This document shows positions 46,160 through 56,838 of a DNA stretch of 64,000 nucleotides, one piece after another; position 1 is the first letter of the stretch, and each line of letters begins with the position of its first letter. Location of the stretch: positions 62,001 through 126,000 of the forward strand of contig JAPDOI010000426.1 in the NCBI GenBank assembly GCA_029168955.1. Reading direction: 5' to 3'. The position numbers and the translations under genes were made by a program. The stretch comes from Aplectana chamaeleonis. Its lineage: Eukaryota > Nematoda > Chromadorea > Rhabditida > Cosmocercidae. The notes beneath the pieces are model-generated. The model was not told the DNA's origin. It did no database searches and worked only from the letters and a program-made list of their open reading frames with translations.

Positions 46160-46505
46160 TTTGTCGCTGTCATGAGCGGCAGGCATGCAATCTAGCACAA
46201 ATCGCGGCGGGACCCGCATCAGAGCAACAGCATCGGTCGTCGTAGGAACAGTAATCGCGCGTCTGTCTGTTGCGGGGGGCTGACATACCGCAAATCCGCA
46301 AATGTGCAGAGGCCGTGCACTACGACAGCAACAGCAACAGTAGTAGCGCCACGCCTTGGCTCATTTGCAGTATGTCAGCACTCTGCGACAGGCCGCTGTG
46401 ACCAACACGCGAAAACTGTTCCTACGACGACCGATGCCGTTGCTCCGATGCGAATCACGCCGCGACTTGTGTTAGATTGCATGCCTGGCGCTCATTACAG
46501 CAACA
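46160..46505. repeat. imperfect 0.35-kb palindrome
   Basis: Arms of about 150 bp: CAGGCATGCAATCTAGCAC and GATCGGTCGTCGTAGGAACAG-type blocks (about 46170-46260) face their complements at about 46405-46490. The spacer has CAACAGCAACAG. Probably a foldback MITE. Confidence 0.6.
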
Positions 46506-46740
46506 TCTAAAATTTTTCGCTGGTGCACGGCTCTCGTGATGTTTTCTAGTAGCAGGGGTCATGAACTGGCTCAAAACTGATGATCAGTAATTGTTCTCAG
46601 ACAGTCGAGTCGACCTTTCCAGACTTCTACTGTTATTTTTCTTTAACACTAACTGCTTTGTACTTGTTTTGTGTGAAAAATTGTGTCTGTATACTCGTAA
46701 ATTACTTTACACAAGGTGCTGCGTTGATCGCAAAACGCTT

Positions 46741-46812
46741 GACTCCGGGCGAGATCGAACCAGCATATTCCCTTTTCGGGGGAGCGCCTTATCGCACTGC
46801 ACCACAGGAGCC
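46741..46812 (-). tRNA. tRNA-like sequence, probably pseudogene or SINE head
   Basis: 72 nt on the minus strand can be folded as a cloverleaf. The acceptor ends GGCTCCT and CGGAGTC pair at 6 of 7 positions. The D arm is GTGC with GCGC. The anticodon stem is TCCC with GGGA around a 7-base loop, putting GAA (Phe) at the anticodon. TTCGATC is at the T-loop position and TTTT follows downstream. The T stem is weak and position 33 is C rather than U, so it is probably not functional. It has an A-box-like and a clear B-box-like (GGTTCGATCTC) segment. Confidence 0.45.
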
Positions 46813-47813
46813 TCAGCGCCGCTCTCACTCAACTGCTCGGTAAATCTTTTACGAAGCCAATCATTCCTCCACCCGCATAACTATGAAACAGGGACACCGT
46901 CATAGACTATATAACAGTCGCAGACCTGTAAGGACGACGCCCTGGTCAAGTCTTACACATTTTTTTTATTTCGTAAATTACTTTATTAGTTGCTGCGCAC
47001 GTCGCAGAATTTTGACCAGGCACAGCAGCAAATTCCACTTTCTATGGGCGGTGCTGTGCACCTGTGCACGAATTGGCATCTTTGTGCTTTAAAAACTTTA
47101 ATCTTAGCGCATTTGTCGCCTCGCCGAGGAACCTTCTCAGTTCTTCAGCTGTTTTCGAACAACACAGATTTTTGCAGTTTTCTTCATTACTTTATCCATC
47201 GTGAACTCTGCCTTTAAAGGGCGGGTGCTCCGCGACAGGCGGTCGCTGTCGCTGTGCAGAGCGACGCGACCGTGTGTCGCAAAAGTATACCAAACCCCTT
47301 ATGCGCAAAATCTGCGCTGACTATGCGCAGAAAAGCGGCGTAATTTTCGCAATGCGCGACAATTGGATGTCTGCAGTGTAACGCTGCAGGGCTACAGTAT
47401 ACAAAATGTTGAGTCATGACCTAAGATATACTTTTTTGAGTAACAGGACATGCCGAATATAAGAATATCCTACTCATTATCCGATCCGAATCATGGCATA
47501 TTTCGGATATTCGGTATCCGAATCTTTATCCGACTCATGGCACATTTCGGTGATTCAGATTTTGGATCACTCGGATTTTGACGCTTTTTCGGTGAATCGG
47601 ATTTTGGATCACTCGGATTTTGACGCTTTTTCGGTGAATCGGATTTTGGATCATTCGGATTTTGGCGTTTTTTCGGTGATTCGGATTTTGGATCACTCGG
47701 ATTTTGACGTTTTTTCGGTGAATCGGATTTTGACTCATGAAAATTTCGGTTCATCCGGATGGATATCCGAAAATGAGTGAGTCGGATCCAATGTATAGTA
47801 TCTACAAAGCTAA

Positions 47814-47885
47814 GAAAATCTTTGGCGAGCTTGGAAATTGCTGAGCCTCTACTCTGACCGCGTCTCCTTCGAATGGAAATCGCGT
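47814..47885 (+). CDS. possible exon fragment beside element D
   Basis: 24 codons (ENLWRAWKLLSLYSDRVSFE, then WKSR) are open up to a strong donor, CGCGT then GTAAGT. The 5' boundary is unclear, because the D target duplication lies 9 bp upstream and D may have separated it from its acceptor. No family recognised. Confidence 0.3.
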
Positions 47886-48703
47886 GTAAGTATATGTATA
47901 TTACTTTTGACTTCTACGTGAACAAATCGCACTGGACAGAATAGTGCATGTAATAAGAAATGAGCTTCTTCTGAGTGCTTCTGCAATGCACTTTCGTGAT
48001 TGTTAGTCTGAGAAGCACGCCTTCAACTCAGCTTCTGTTCCAAATATAGAACGTATAAGTCGCTTTTAGATCGATCCCACGTGTATTTTTATTAGCCGTC
48101 ACGCTGGAACCCCGAAACGGCCCACGCTTCGAAGGCTGATGTGGGCTTTTCGTGAAAGAGAGAGGTGTTACATCGAATCTTGGTAAACATAGACACTGAA
48201 AAATATTCCTCTAACTCTTCTGTCGAAGGCGTAGGGGTTCATATATCCCTCTGAACAGTTGCGGTTTGGAAACAGAATATCCCAAGAAAGTTAGAAGAAT
48301 TCTTTTTTTTTACGGCAAATTTTTTACGGAATGCTTTGGAAGTACTCTACTCCACGGGGAATATTGTTAGCTGATGTTGTACTCTCAAATAGCTCCAGTG
48401 TTTGTTGTGCAATGATCCTCACAACTTCACCTGGTGACTGCGGTTTGAAATGAATGATGAGGGCAACCTCATTACAGCAAATGAGAAGTGGTTGACAGCA
48501 GGAAGTGAATGCTTGCTACACGATGGGTTTTCGGGAGAGTTTTTGCTGGCTGTTGTCATGTGCAGATGTTGTTTTGTTGTTTGTTGATACATGACATGAT
48601 AAACTGCCATTGCAACGGCGACGTGACGATTTAATCGCGCGCCGGGTCGTCCGAATTCATACCGCCCCTTCGAATTCGTTCCCCTCCTCTGCTCCGCCTT
48701 CAA

Positions 48704-48979
48704 ATGGATTCTCCGGAGCGCCAGTTTCCGAAATTCTCTGGTCAATGTACTGCAGAAGTTTTGAATTGTGTTGCTTGTGGGTTTGCAGTACAGTGCGTTT
48801 CACCAGTAGCTTTTCAGCCTCATCTTCGCTCAGACGAACCTTGGGGCAGAAGTCGTGTTTTCCGTAAGGACGTAGATAGGATTAGCATACAAAAAACTCT
48901 AACAAAGCTGAAAAAATACGTGACTACCCTTGCGGGGTGCTGTCAGAAGGCGCATGAAGACACATTTCCGCCTTCTTAG
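48704..48979 (+). CDS. hypothetical ORF with a CxxC...H segment
   Basis: An ATG-started frame of 91 codons. NCVACGFAVQCVSP is followed by a QPHLRSD segment (C-x2-C, then His after about 14 residues), which could bind zinc as BED or U1-type fingers do. CC then GTAAGG at about 48868 could be a donor, shortening the exon. A minus-strand frame overlaps. It is weakly supported. Confidence 0.3.
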   Translation: MDSPERQFPKFSGQCTAEVLNCVACGFAVQCVSPVAFQPHLRSDEPWGRSRVFRKDVDRISIQKTLTKLKKYVTTLAGCCQKAHEDTFPPS

Positions 48980-49664
48980 CGCACTTTTTAATACCCTCTT
49001 CCGAAAAAATATTTTTCAAGTTCGAAAAAAAATTAAGTAGCGAGGGAAGGAGGGCTATTCAACCGTGTAATGCTTGCTAAGGCCTTTGGGTAGATTGGAT
49101 AGACCTTCTCATCAGGATCTTGAGTGATTTTTTTTATGCAACAAAAAATTAATTCGAAGGGAGTTATAAGGAACGACGCTAAACGGGCCAAAATGCGTCT
49201 GCTGGTGCTTTGTGACCAAATCCTATTAGCTTTCACTGTATCTGCCTCTCGCCAACTTCAATCGACTGAGTGGACTGGGCTGCGGCTGTGAATCAGGGAC
49301 GTGCGTGATTACGGCTACCGACTAACAAATTTTTTTGGTGTAATATTCCAGAAGGTCGCTCATAACTTTATGCAGGAGGTAGTTCTGAAAAATCTGGGAA
49401 TAGTTTTTTTTGCAGAAGTGAAGGGAGCAATTTTTCGCGTATCACACGCCCTACCTCGCAGCACACGGTCGCGGCGGGGCAATCACTGAGCAGTATACCT
49501 AGTATCCGAATCACTCCATTTCGGATATCCGACCGGATATCCGAGATTCGGATAATCCGATATCCGAAAATTTGAAAACACGCATTATCTGAATCGAACC
49601 AATATCCGGGAAATTTAAAATCGGCATTATCTGAATCGAACCATTATCCGAAGGGTCGAAAATT

Positions 49665-49900
49665 CGGATAAAATCGGATAAAAACGGATAAAACGGATAA
49701 AAATCGGATAAAAACGGGTAAAACGGATAAAAATCGGATAAAAACCGGAAAAAACGGAAAAAATTTGCGTAAAATCGGATAAAATCGGATAAAACGGATA
49801 AAATTTGCGTAAAATCGGATAAAATCGGATCAAAACCGGATAAAACCAGATAAAACCGGATAAAATCGGATAATATCGGTTAAATCGGATAAAATCGGTT
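49665..49900. repeat. (CGGATAAAA)n minisatellite
   Basis: Degenerate 8-10-bp units of CGGATAAAATCGGATAAAA. They are continuous with the subterminal motif of element E, which suggests that the array grew from it. Confidence 0.8.
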
Positions 49901-50023
49901 CATTTTAGGTTGAGTGTAGTAAACCGGTCCATTTTTTATATCAACTATTTGACTCACTTTTGTTTCCTCATTCGTGTAATTTATGTATATGTCCATTTCT
50001 CGTAGCTACTATTCTACTCATTT

Positions 50024-50104
50024 TGTGTGCGTGTGTGCGAGCGTGTGCGTGTGCGTGTGCGTGTGCGTGTGCGTGTATGTGTGCGTGTGCGTGTGCGTGT
50101 GCGT

Positions 50105-50159
<55 letters not shown>

Positions 50160-50194
50160 TGTGTGTGTGTGGGGGTGTGGGTGTGTGTGCGTGG

Positions 50195-50248
<54 letters not shown>
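50024..50248. repeat. (TGTGCG)n and (TG)n microsatellite
   Basis: About 225 bp of almost uninterrupted GTGCGTGTGCGTG followed by GTGTGTG with a few GGG interruptions. It keeps several frames open as Cys/Val polymer. Confidence 0.95.
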
Positions 50249-50249
<1 letters not shown>

Positions 50250-51033
50250 GCCTGAGATTTGTTCCGATAATATCCGAAATTATCCGACGGATATCCGTAT
50301 CCGAATCATTGGAAAAAACGAATTATCTGAATCGAACCAATATCCGGTAAATTTAAAATGGCATTATCCGAATCGATCCATTATCCGAGGAATTACCTTC
50401 GGATAACAAGTATACTGAGCAGCCGCTTGACACATCGCAAACGGTCTGCAATTACCGCTATGCGACAGCCCACAACGAATCGGGGTGTGTAACGGCCGCC
50501 TTCAAGTCAGCCACTTTCTATCATGGGAATACTATGTTATGAAAGACGTCTTATGCGCCATGCAATCGATAATATCAATAATATACCTATAGTCTACAGC
50601 TGCGCACAGATGGGAATTGTATCCGATGATTGTATGGTGGAAGGGCGCCGTTTTTCGATTTTCAATATTGAATTCGAGATATGGGATATCTACAAAGTGG
50701 TGCTGATCCCTCAGTGGTTGAAATTTTCACTTGGGTGCTAATTTCTTCCAGCCTTTCCCCCCACTTTAGGAACAAGCTCCAAATCAGGGGAGCGTTCGGT
50801 TTACGACGCTGAACAAAGAACAATTAGTGCAAAGTCGTCCGTGTTGGCATCATGGGGTACATCTCATATAACATCATATAGCGCAGAACGGCAAATTTTT
50901 CACTGAAAAAAGCGAAGAGTTCAAGGTTTTCTCAGCTTCCCATGTTGCTTCTTTTCTCACCGAAAAGAAGAGACAAAAACCGACAAACACACAATCTTAA
51001 ATATTAGGCTTGCATTCAATTTTTAATAATGTA

Positions 51034-52125
51034 CCAGGTTGTCCAATAATTCTTGTCCGAAAATTTCACCATTTTTAATTTTTTTCAACTTTATTGAAAA
51101 ACAAGTCTAATCAACAATATAATCACCACAGTTATCCACAGCAGTGGCCCATCGATTGGGCAGGTCGCCGATGCATTTCGCTCAGAACTCCGGGGGCTGC
51201 GACTCGAAGAAGTCCGCGATGTCGGATTTGAGGTTGTCGTAGTTGGTGAATTTTCTTCCGGCCAAATGGTGCTTCAGCGGGCGGAACAAGTGGTAGTCGG
51301 AGGGGGCGAGGTCCTGGGAATACGTCGGATGGGCAACCGTCTCCCAGCCAAGCGTCGCCAACTTCTGCTGGGTCTCCTTCGCCACGTGGGGGCGCGCGTT
51401 GTCGTGCAGCAGGTGGACCGAGGCCCGTCGGGGACGCTTTTGTCGGATGGCGGCGGGATGCAGACGGCACGGCGGGCGACGTTGTCGTAGAGGACCCAGC
51501 TCTCATCCCCAGTGACCATGTCCTCGAGAAACTCCTTGCGATGCGGACGAAGGAGGAGGGACTGGCAGACGGCCACGCGGCTCTGCTTGTTGGCGTCCGT
51601 CAGACAGTGGGGGATCCAACGGGCCAGAACTTTGTGGTAGCCGAGTAAGTTGAGTCGATTGTGGATGGTGGACTTGCTGCAGCCGAGCGTCGTCGCCAGT
51701 TCACGGGTGGTGGCTTCCGGCTTCTGCTTGATACAGCGACGGACTTCGTCATCATCCACCGTAGAAGGCCTCCCGCTGTGTTCCCTGTCCTCGAGGCTCG
51801 TGTCGCCGCTCTCGAAACGATTGAACCAGCGGCTGACTGTGCGTTGAAACACTGCATCCTCCTTGCGCGCTCTGCAGATGTTGGCGACCGCGGTGCCCGT
51901 GTCGTTGCCCAGCAGCCACTCGTAGTAAACGAACGTACGAAATCGACCTTGGTCCATTTTAGCTTGTACTGGTAGCCAGACGCGGCGACTGCGCTTTATA
52001 TACCCCTAGCGTAGAACTTTGGAGAACCTTCTAGAAGGTTCTTACACTTGCCTGATATTATACCACTTTTAAGGAAAATTATAGAATTTTGAAAATTTTC
52101 GGACAGGAATTATTGGACGGCCTGG
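51034..52125. mobile_element. mariner element, internally deleted, intact ends
   Basis: The ends CCAGGTTGTCCAATAATTCT and the complement CCAGGCCGTCCAATAATTCC match over about 30 bp and are flanked by TA (51032-51033 and 52126-52127). At 1092 bp it is about 0.2 kb shorter than an autonomous mariner. Its shortfall matches the deletion in the transposase. The ends could still be mobilised in trans. Confidence 0.9.
51107..51957 (-). pseudogene. mariner-family transposase, deleted and nonsense-broken
   Basis: ATG is at 51955-51957. The N-terminal helix-turn-helix (VSRWFNRFESGD), the second HTH (GCSKSTIHNRLNLLGY) and the WIPHCLT linker are present. The first catalytic Asp is in VTGDESWVLYDN. About 55-60 codons are then missing and the frame changes near 51450-51480. 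In the new frame HDNARPHVAKET and YSQDLAPSDYHLF carry the second and third Asp with exactly 34 residues between them (D,D34D). A TGA at 51182-51184 replaces a Trp codon about 25 codons before the normal end (TAG 51107-51109). The loss was thus in two steps, deletion and nonsense. Confidence 0.9.
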
Positions 52126-52387
52126 TATTTGCAGGTTTGCAGCATAAACTATGTTCTCTATAACGATAAATGTTTTGTGTGTTTAATCGTCTTGAATATT
52201 TTGGAAAACATCTCTTCATGCCTTCCTTCTTCTTCTACATAATCATAAGGGCTTTTTTCTGCCTCAACTGTGCTTATTTTCAAAGCCTAGATTTTTAACG
52301 ACAAACGATTCACGACTAACGAGGGTTTTGGCCGGTTGAACGACTATCGAATTACAAATTTCTATTACGCACATCCCTGCTGTAGAT

Positions 52388-52560
52388 CGTCGCTCGCGGT
52401 CGAAATCCTGCTCAACGGTGGTGCCGCGTATGTCGCATGCCCGCTGCTAGTGATAGCGACGGGACCGCTGCGGCGGGCCATGCGGTGTTCGCGAAACCAA
52501 CGACCAACGGGGGTTCGATCGCGTGCGATGATCTACCTCCGCAACCGTGTCCAATCACTG
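52388..52560. repeat. distant relative of MITE family M9
   Basis: GC-rich words (GTAGATCGTCGCTCGCGGTC and GCCATGCGGTGTTCGCGAAA) resemble the interior at 62150-62250. Ends not identified. Confidence 0.4.
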
Positions 52561-52754
52561 TACTAAATTGTACTGGTGGACTCTATATACCCCACAATTA
52601 ATGTTTCCTCACGCGGCAGTGATTGGCCGCAAGCGACCACCTAAAAAATCCGAACTGGAATGTACTTTGCTACATCCATCTATCTCCACAAGACATAATA
52701 GGCTGGTACTTGAAAATGGCAATAAGTAACCCATAATTTAACTAAACATATGTA

Positions 52755-53176
52755 CAGTGCGTTTCATAATGAAAGCATACCGTGAAAGCATTCACTGTAA
52801 CACTTCTCCCGTTAATGATGGAGCTTGTCGGTTAAAACTATTTTAATCAGCATACAAAATAACCTTTATTGTCATCGTTACACGAGGACCTCAATTTTTT
52901 TAGAGCACAATTTTTCGTTTTTTGGATTGTTTCATAATTACAGGACACCTCAGGTAATCCGCTTGTTTCTTGTTCATACCAGCCAACTATCATGGAACAG
53001 TCCAAAAAACGAGAAATCGTGCTCTAAGAAAGCTGAGGTGCTCGGGTAATCTAAAAAGATGGATTTAAGGGTTATTTCTCATGCTGATTACAATAGTTAT
53101 GACAAAAAGCGCTATCGTCAACGGGAGAAGTGTTAATGTGAAATTCGAAGGTGTCTTATAAATATGAAACGCCCTG
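52755..53176. mobile_element. TA-flanked foldback MITE of Tc1/mariner type
   Basis: The ends CAGTGCGTTTCATAATGAAA and ATATGAAACGCCCTG are flanked by TA (52753-52754 and 53177-53178). Inner arms pair AACACTTCTCCCGTTAATGA with CGTCAACGGGAGAAGTGTTA. The 74-codon frame is repeat sequence. Confidence 0.7.
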
Positions 53177-53179
53177 TAT

Positions 53180-54027
53180 ATACTTCGGGTGGATAAACGC
53201 ACCTCATACAAAGAAAGTTTTTTTTTTGATTGGGGCGCAAGCCATTGGTTTTCGATTGTTCACGACTATGTTAGCGCGATTTCAAGCGGTTTCAGGGGAA
53301 CATTTTCTACCAGAAAATCGTGTCTGCCGGCTATTGTACAGAAAAATGGTAGACTGCGCAGCATCAAGTGACGCAATACTAACGTATGCTTCAGTTATTT
53401 TCCTCAAAAACTTGCAACATTTTGCATTCATGTCAAAAGCCGTTTTTATTTCCTCTTCTAGTCAGTAGTCAATTGAACCTTTGTTCTTAACGAATATGCG
53501 TTCAATTATTCATGGTTTTATATGATGCCTGAATCAAAATTGCGGAAAAAGGTCATTGTCATTATTCAGGCTTCTGCACAATGGAAAACTACTAAAGCAA
53601 CTCTTAAGTCCTATGAAACTTTTTGTAGTTAGCTGTTTTCAAGAGCAACACCTTTTGAAAGCGTTCTTCTTCACAGCGTTCCTTTTTGCTCACGATACTG
53701 GTCATTTCTTGGACGGAATAGAACACAAGGAGAACTTTCTTCTATTTCTTATAACGCTGTTCGAAGGGGCCAATTTGGAATTAGAAGAAATATGTATTTC
53801 AGAAAATCAGCATTGGGTTCTCCTTCTTCTGGACCATGATGCCCTGCTTTGTTTGCGGGATGGCTGTATTTAATTGGTCAAGAGTGAGCCATGTGTCATT
53901 TCAAAGATAAACTTTTGATTTCGTTTCCAAATATTTCTTCAGATTCCCAAATGAACCATTCCTAGCAGTTTTATGATAAGACGCTTTTGAGCGTTTTTTT
54001 TTTCTCGCCTAAAACGCAAAAGATACC
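53180..54027. other. no gene recognised
   Basis: The overlapping plus frames at 53151-53468 and 53556-53873 are hydrophobic and Phe-rich, with no clear splice sites or motif. A host exon cannot be excluded. Confidence 0.25.
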
Positions 54028-54975
54028 TATGTACAACACCCGCAATAAATTTTGTAGGAACGGGAGCATTTGCCAAACTTGGCAGAAAAACGTCCGATGC
54101 TTGCCACTTTTTCGAACGAAGACTTGTCTGAACTCTGAAAACGCTATCATATTCACAGCTCAAATTCATACCTAACAATATACTTTGCGGACCAAAGTTC
54201 TCTAAAAGCGCTTTGTTTTTGAATGAAATCCTTTTTGCGGTCGTTTCTCAAGAACGTCGAGCCCGGCAAAAAGCGACGAAACTTTGATTAGTAATTGTAC
54301 AAGTAATAGAAGAGCAATCTCAGGCTGCTAGTTCATATTTGAAAATAACGAGAAGGGTCTCTGGTACTCTCCCTTTGGGTCAGTTCAGACGGCAGGTCTC
54401 GAGGATTTTACTCTCCTCTGAAATTTAGCATAATAATTTTCCCCTTTTTCGGAAGGGATCGGTTTGGCTTTAGTGGTGTTTTTTTCTCTCATTTATCGGT
54501 CATTTTTTCCTGTGTTTTTGTGTTTTCTTTTTGCTTGCTTTGTATTTGTGATTTTTTTTTGCGCGCATTTGTCTTATGTAAATGTAATGAACATGAACAT
54601 AAACATGGACATCCCCACGTTCTCTTCATGTACTAGATGCAGGTGGGACAATCCTGAGATTCATGCAGAAGGAATTTTCGAACTCTCTTCTATTAATTGT
54701 GCAATTACAAATCAACCTTTGGCCGCACCTTGCCGCGCGCGGTGTTTTTGAGAAACGATCGCAAAAAAAGATTTCATTCAGAAACTGAGCGATTTTAGGG
54801 AACTTCGGTTTTGACTGTAGATTATTAGATAGGAATTTCAGCTGTGAATATGACAGCGTTTCCAGAATCCAAAAAAGTCGTCGTTCAAAAAAGTTATAGG
54901 CATCGGACATTTTTTTTTCAAGTTTGGCAAATGCTCCCAGTTTTACAAAACTTAGCGCGGGTATTATACCTAAGA
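54028..54975. mobile_element. foldback element of repeat R5
   Basis: Arms of about 250 bp (54028-54290 and 54720-54975) are inverted copies with GGGAGCATTTGCCAAACTTG and GTCCGATGC landmarks. A single arm also occurs at 28655-28910. The spacer has no recognised gene. The 95-codon frame at 54464-54751 is poly-Phe. Confidence 0.65.
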
Positions 54976-55870
54976 CCGGTGTTGTAATTCTGAGAGTGAG
55001 CACATGAAAGTGCGTTTGTGACATGCTTCACACAGAGGATCAGGTATTCACGTTTAACCGCCAGAGTAGAGACTTCAGCGACAATGTCAAATGCCTAAAT
55101 TCAATGATGCGACCTTGCGTACTCCTGGTTCTTACCCAGCTTCTACCCAGAACTCTGTCCGACTTTCCTTTTCTTCTATTCAATTTCCGGCTATTGCCTC
55201 TTCTCTGTACTTCCTCTGTATTCTCGTGCGAAGTTACGTCCAGACATGTGGCTGCGTAGAGATTCGACCTCCTCATTTCCTAGCTTGGAGCGCATGAAAT
55301 CAGCTTCCTCATCTTCTGTTGTCGTACAGAGTCAGCTACTAGTTCAGACGTTCTTTTTGAGTTTTGCCGCCAACTGGACACTTCGCTTTCTTGCTCGAGT
55401 ATGAATCACTGTGAATCATGCTTAAGGAACTGGAAATAGATCCCTAAAAACCCGACTTTCAACCTAGCATTCAACTCCCAATGGCCTTACCACTCAAGAT
55501 CCACACGTGCATGTCCTAATTTGAAGCACTGACTTAATTATCTAGGCGGGTTCAGAGATGAAAACTACATTTAGCATGCGCCGGTAGACTATCTTGAACT
55601 TCGATTTGCCTTTGCTTCTCAATTTCGTTCTCCATTCTACACGCGAACTCCCATAAATTTATAAGAAAAGCTCCCTAGATTGCGGTTCTTTATGTATTGC
55701 AATATGTTTCACTATAACATCTTACACATTTATGAAGGTCGGCTTGTGTCTTTTTTTGCATAAAAATCTTTGGACCGCGTCCTATCGCACTCATACCGAA
55801 ACTACCCTTAGTCTATTTTCAAAATTTGATTTTCTTTCTGTCTTTTACAACGAAGTAACCACCTAGCATA
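54976..55870. other. no gene recognised
   Basis: Opposed 78-codon frames at 55023-55276 without motifs. The remainder is AT-rich. Confidence 0.3.
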
Positions 55871-56012
55871 ACGTCGGCATGAATCCTGGTGATACATAGC
55901 GTTCCTCACTGAAGATTGGCGCAAACTCGGTGCACCGATGTAACAGCATATGCCACCGAGTCTGCGCCAACCATCAATAGGGAACGCAAAGTGTAACTAG
56001 GATCCATGCCGG
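55871..56012. mobile_element. hairpin MITE, relative of 26205-26364
   Basis: The outer arms GTCGGCATGAATCCTGGTGA and TAACTAGGATCCATGCCGGC enclose a second stem, TTGGCGCAAACTCGGTG with CACCGAGTCTGCGCCAA. Confidence 0.65.
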
Positions 56013-56241
56013 CTGTACTACATACCTGTACATCCCACACAAATTTGTTCGTCAGTTCGACGCATTTTGCTGAAGACATAGTAAAACAGGAAAAACGCAA
56101 ACTGCGAAAACATGAAGACCACGCGCGGAGTCTCGTGGATTCGCAGACTGCTGGAAATCACGGAAGTGACGAACATGTTTGATGCGAAATCATAAACTCA
56201 TTCAGTTTTTAGAAGATAGAAGTTTTTCGGAAGGTTCTTAA

Positions 56242-56689
56242 AGGCAGCGTTCACGATAATCATCCTCGTTGACTTTCCACAGTGAAATGATGGGCGAGAA
56301 GGATCCTAGGCTCCCAGTGTCAAAAGCACGGTAGAAAACGATCCAGGAGCGGCAAAACAACGGCTGCAAACGAGCGATTTGATGCTCCAGACACGCCTGG
56401 TTTCCCAGGTCCGCCCCTTCGGAATGAACAAATGAAGACTCAGATCACAGGAATGATCAAGTCAAGGAAGTGCTGATAAGTGAGCTGATCGCTTCATTGC
56501 ACTGATAGGTATCATTCTCCCAGCGGTCAATTCCTCCACGCTCGAAAATCAACGTAAATAAGAGAGGGCCTATTTTTGCTGAAAAACGCGTCTTTCGTGT
56601 CCTTTTTAAGCATGACTTGCTATATAGGGCACCAGAGCTTCCGTAAGCCGTGGAGATATCGGAAGTGAAATTTATCGTGAACACTGCCT
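56242..56689 (+). mobile_element. TTAA-type MITE, family M2 (copy b)
   Basis: A full-length, closely similar copy of 29522-29970. TTAA is intact on the left (56238-56241) and mutated to TTGT on the right. Confidence 0.85.
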
Positions 56690-56838
56690 TTGTTAGTGAT
56701 TGTTGATTTTTTCGCCGTTTCTAGGAACTGCTTGTGATATATGTACACGCCTATAATGAGTGGATGCTACACATCGAGAAATTTCTGAATACTTAAAAAT
56801 TCTTTGCAATCTTGTCTAGAAGTTTCTCCTCGATTTAA

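Larger units (their letters stand above)
44726..47797. mobile_element. 3.07-kb element D with TATAC ends and 8-bp TSD
   Basis: The ends are TATACATTGGATCCGA and TCGGATCCAATGTATA, with the duplication GTATCTAC at 44718-44725 and 47798-47805. Both subtermini (44740-45000 and 47470-47780) are arrays of degenerate GGATATCCGAATC words. The interior holds a hairpin, a tRNA-like sequence and an hAT-like terminus, probably further insertions. No transposase is recognised. The 8-bp TSD allows hAT, P or Merlin. The TATA-type ends link it to E and F. Confidence 0.8.
49494..50414. mobile_element. 8-bp-TSD element E filled with minisatellite
   Basis: The ends are TATACCTAGTATCCGAA and TTCGGATAACAAGTATA, with the duplication CTGAGCAG at 49486-49493 and 50415-50422. 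The subtermini repeat GGATATCCGA-type words as in D. The centre is a (CGGATAAAA)n array (about 49665-49900) followed by a long (TG)n/(TGTGCG)n tract. No coding. Confidence 0.8.
49294..52379. mobile_element. hAT-type element H hosting E and a mariner
   Basis: The ends are CAGGGACGTGCGTGATTA and the complement of CAGGGATGTGCGTAATA. The flanks CTGTGAAT (49286-49293) and CTGTAGAT (52380-52387) are a 6-of-8 match, plausibly a decayed TSD. Removing E and the mariner leaves about 1.07 kb with no transposase. Confidence 0.5.

Noticed and set aside
47491..47780. 95- and 87-codon frames with SDSPKKRQNP-type repeats on one strand and LDHSDFD on the other
   Set aside because: This is the GGATTTTGGATCACTCGG subterminal repeat of element D translated. 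The repeat periodicity, not a protein, explains the pattern.
49960..50406. Cys/Val and Arg/Val polymer frames of up to 148 codons
   Set aside because: They are read-through of the (TG)n and (TGTGCG)n microsatellite. No start context, splice site or real protein composition.
51132..51975. Plus-strand and alternate-frame ORFs over the mariner (for example 51266-51490 and 51661-51975)
   Set aside because: Shadows of the GC-rich transposase sequence on the other strand.
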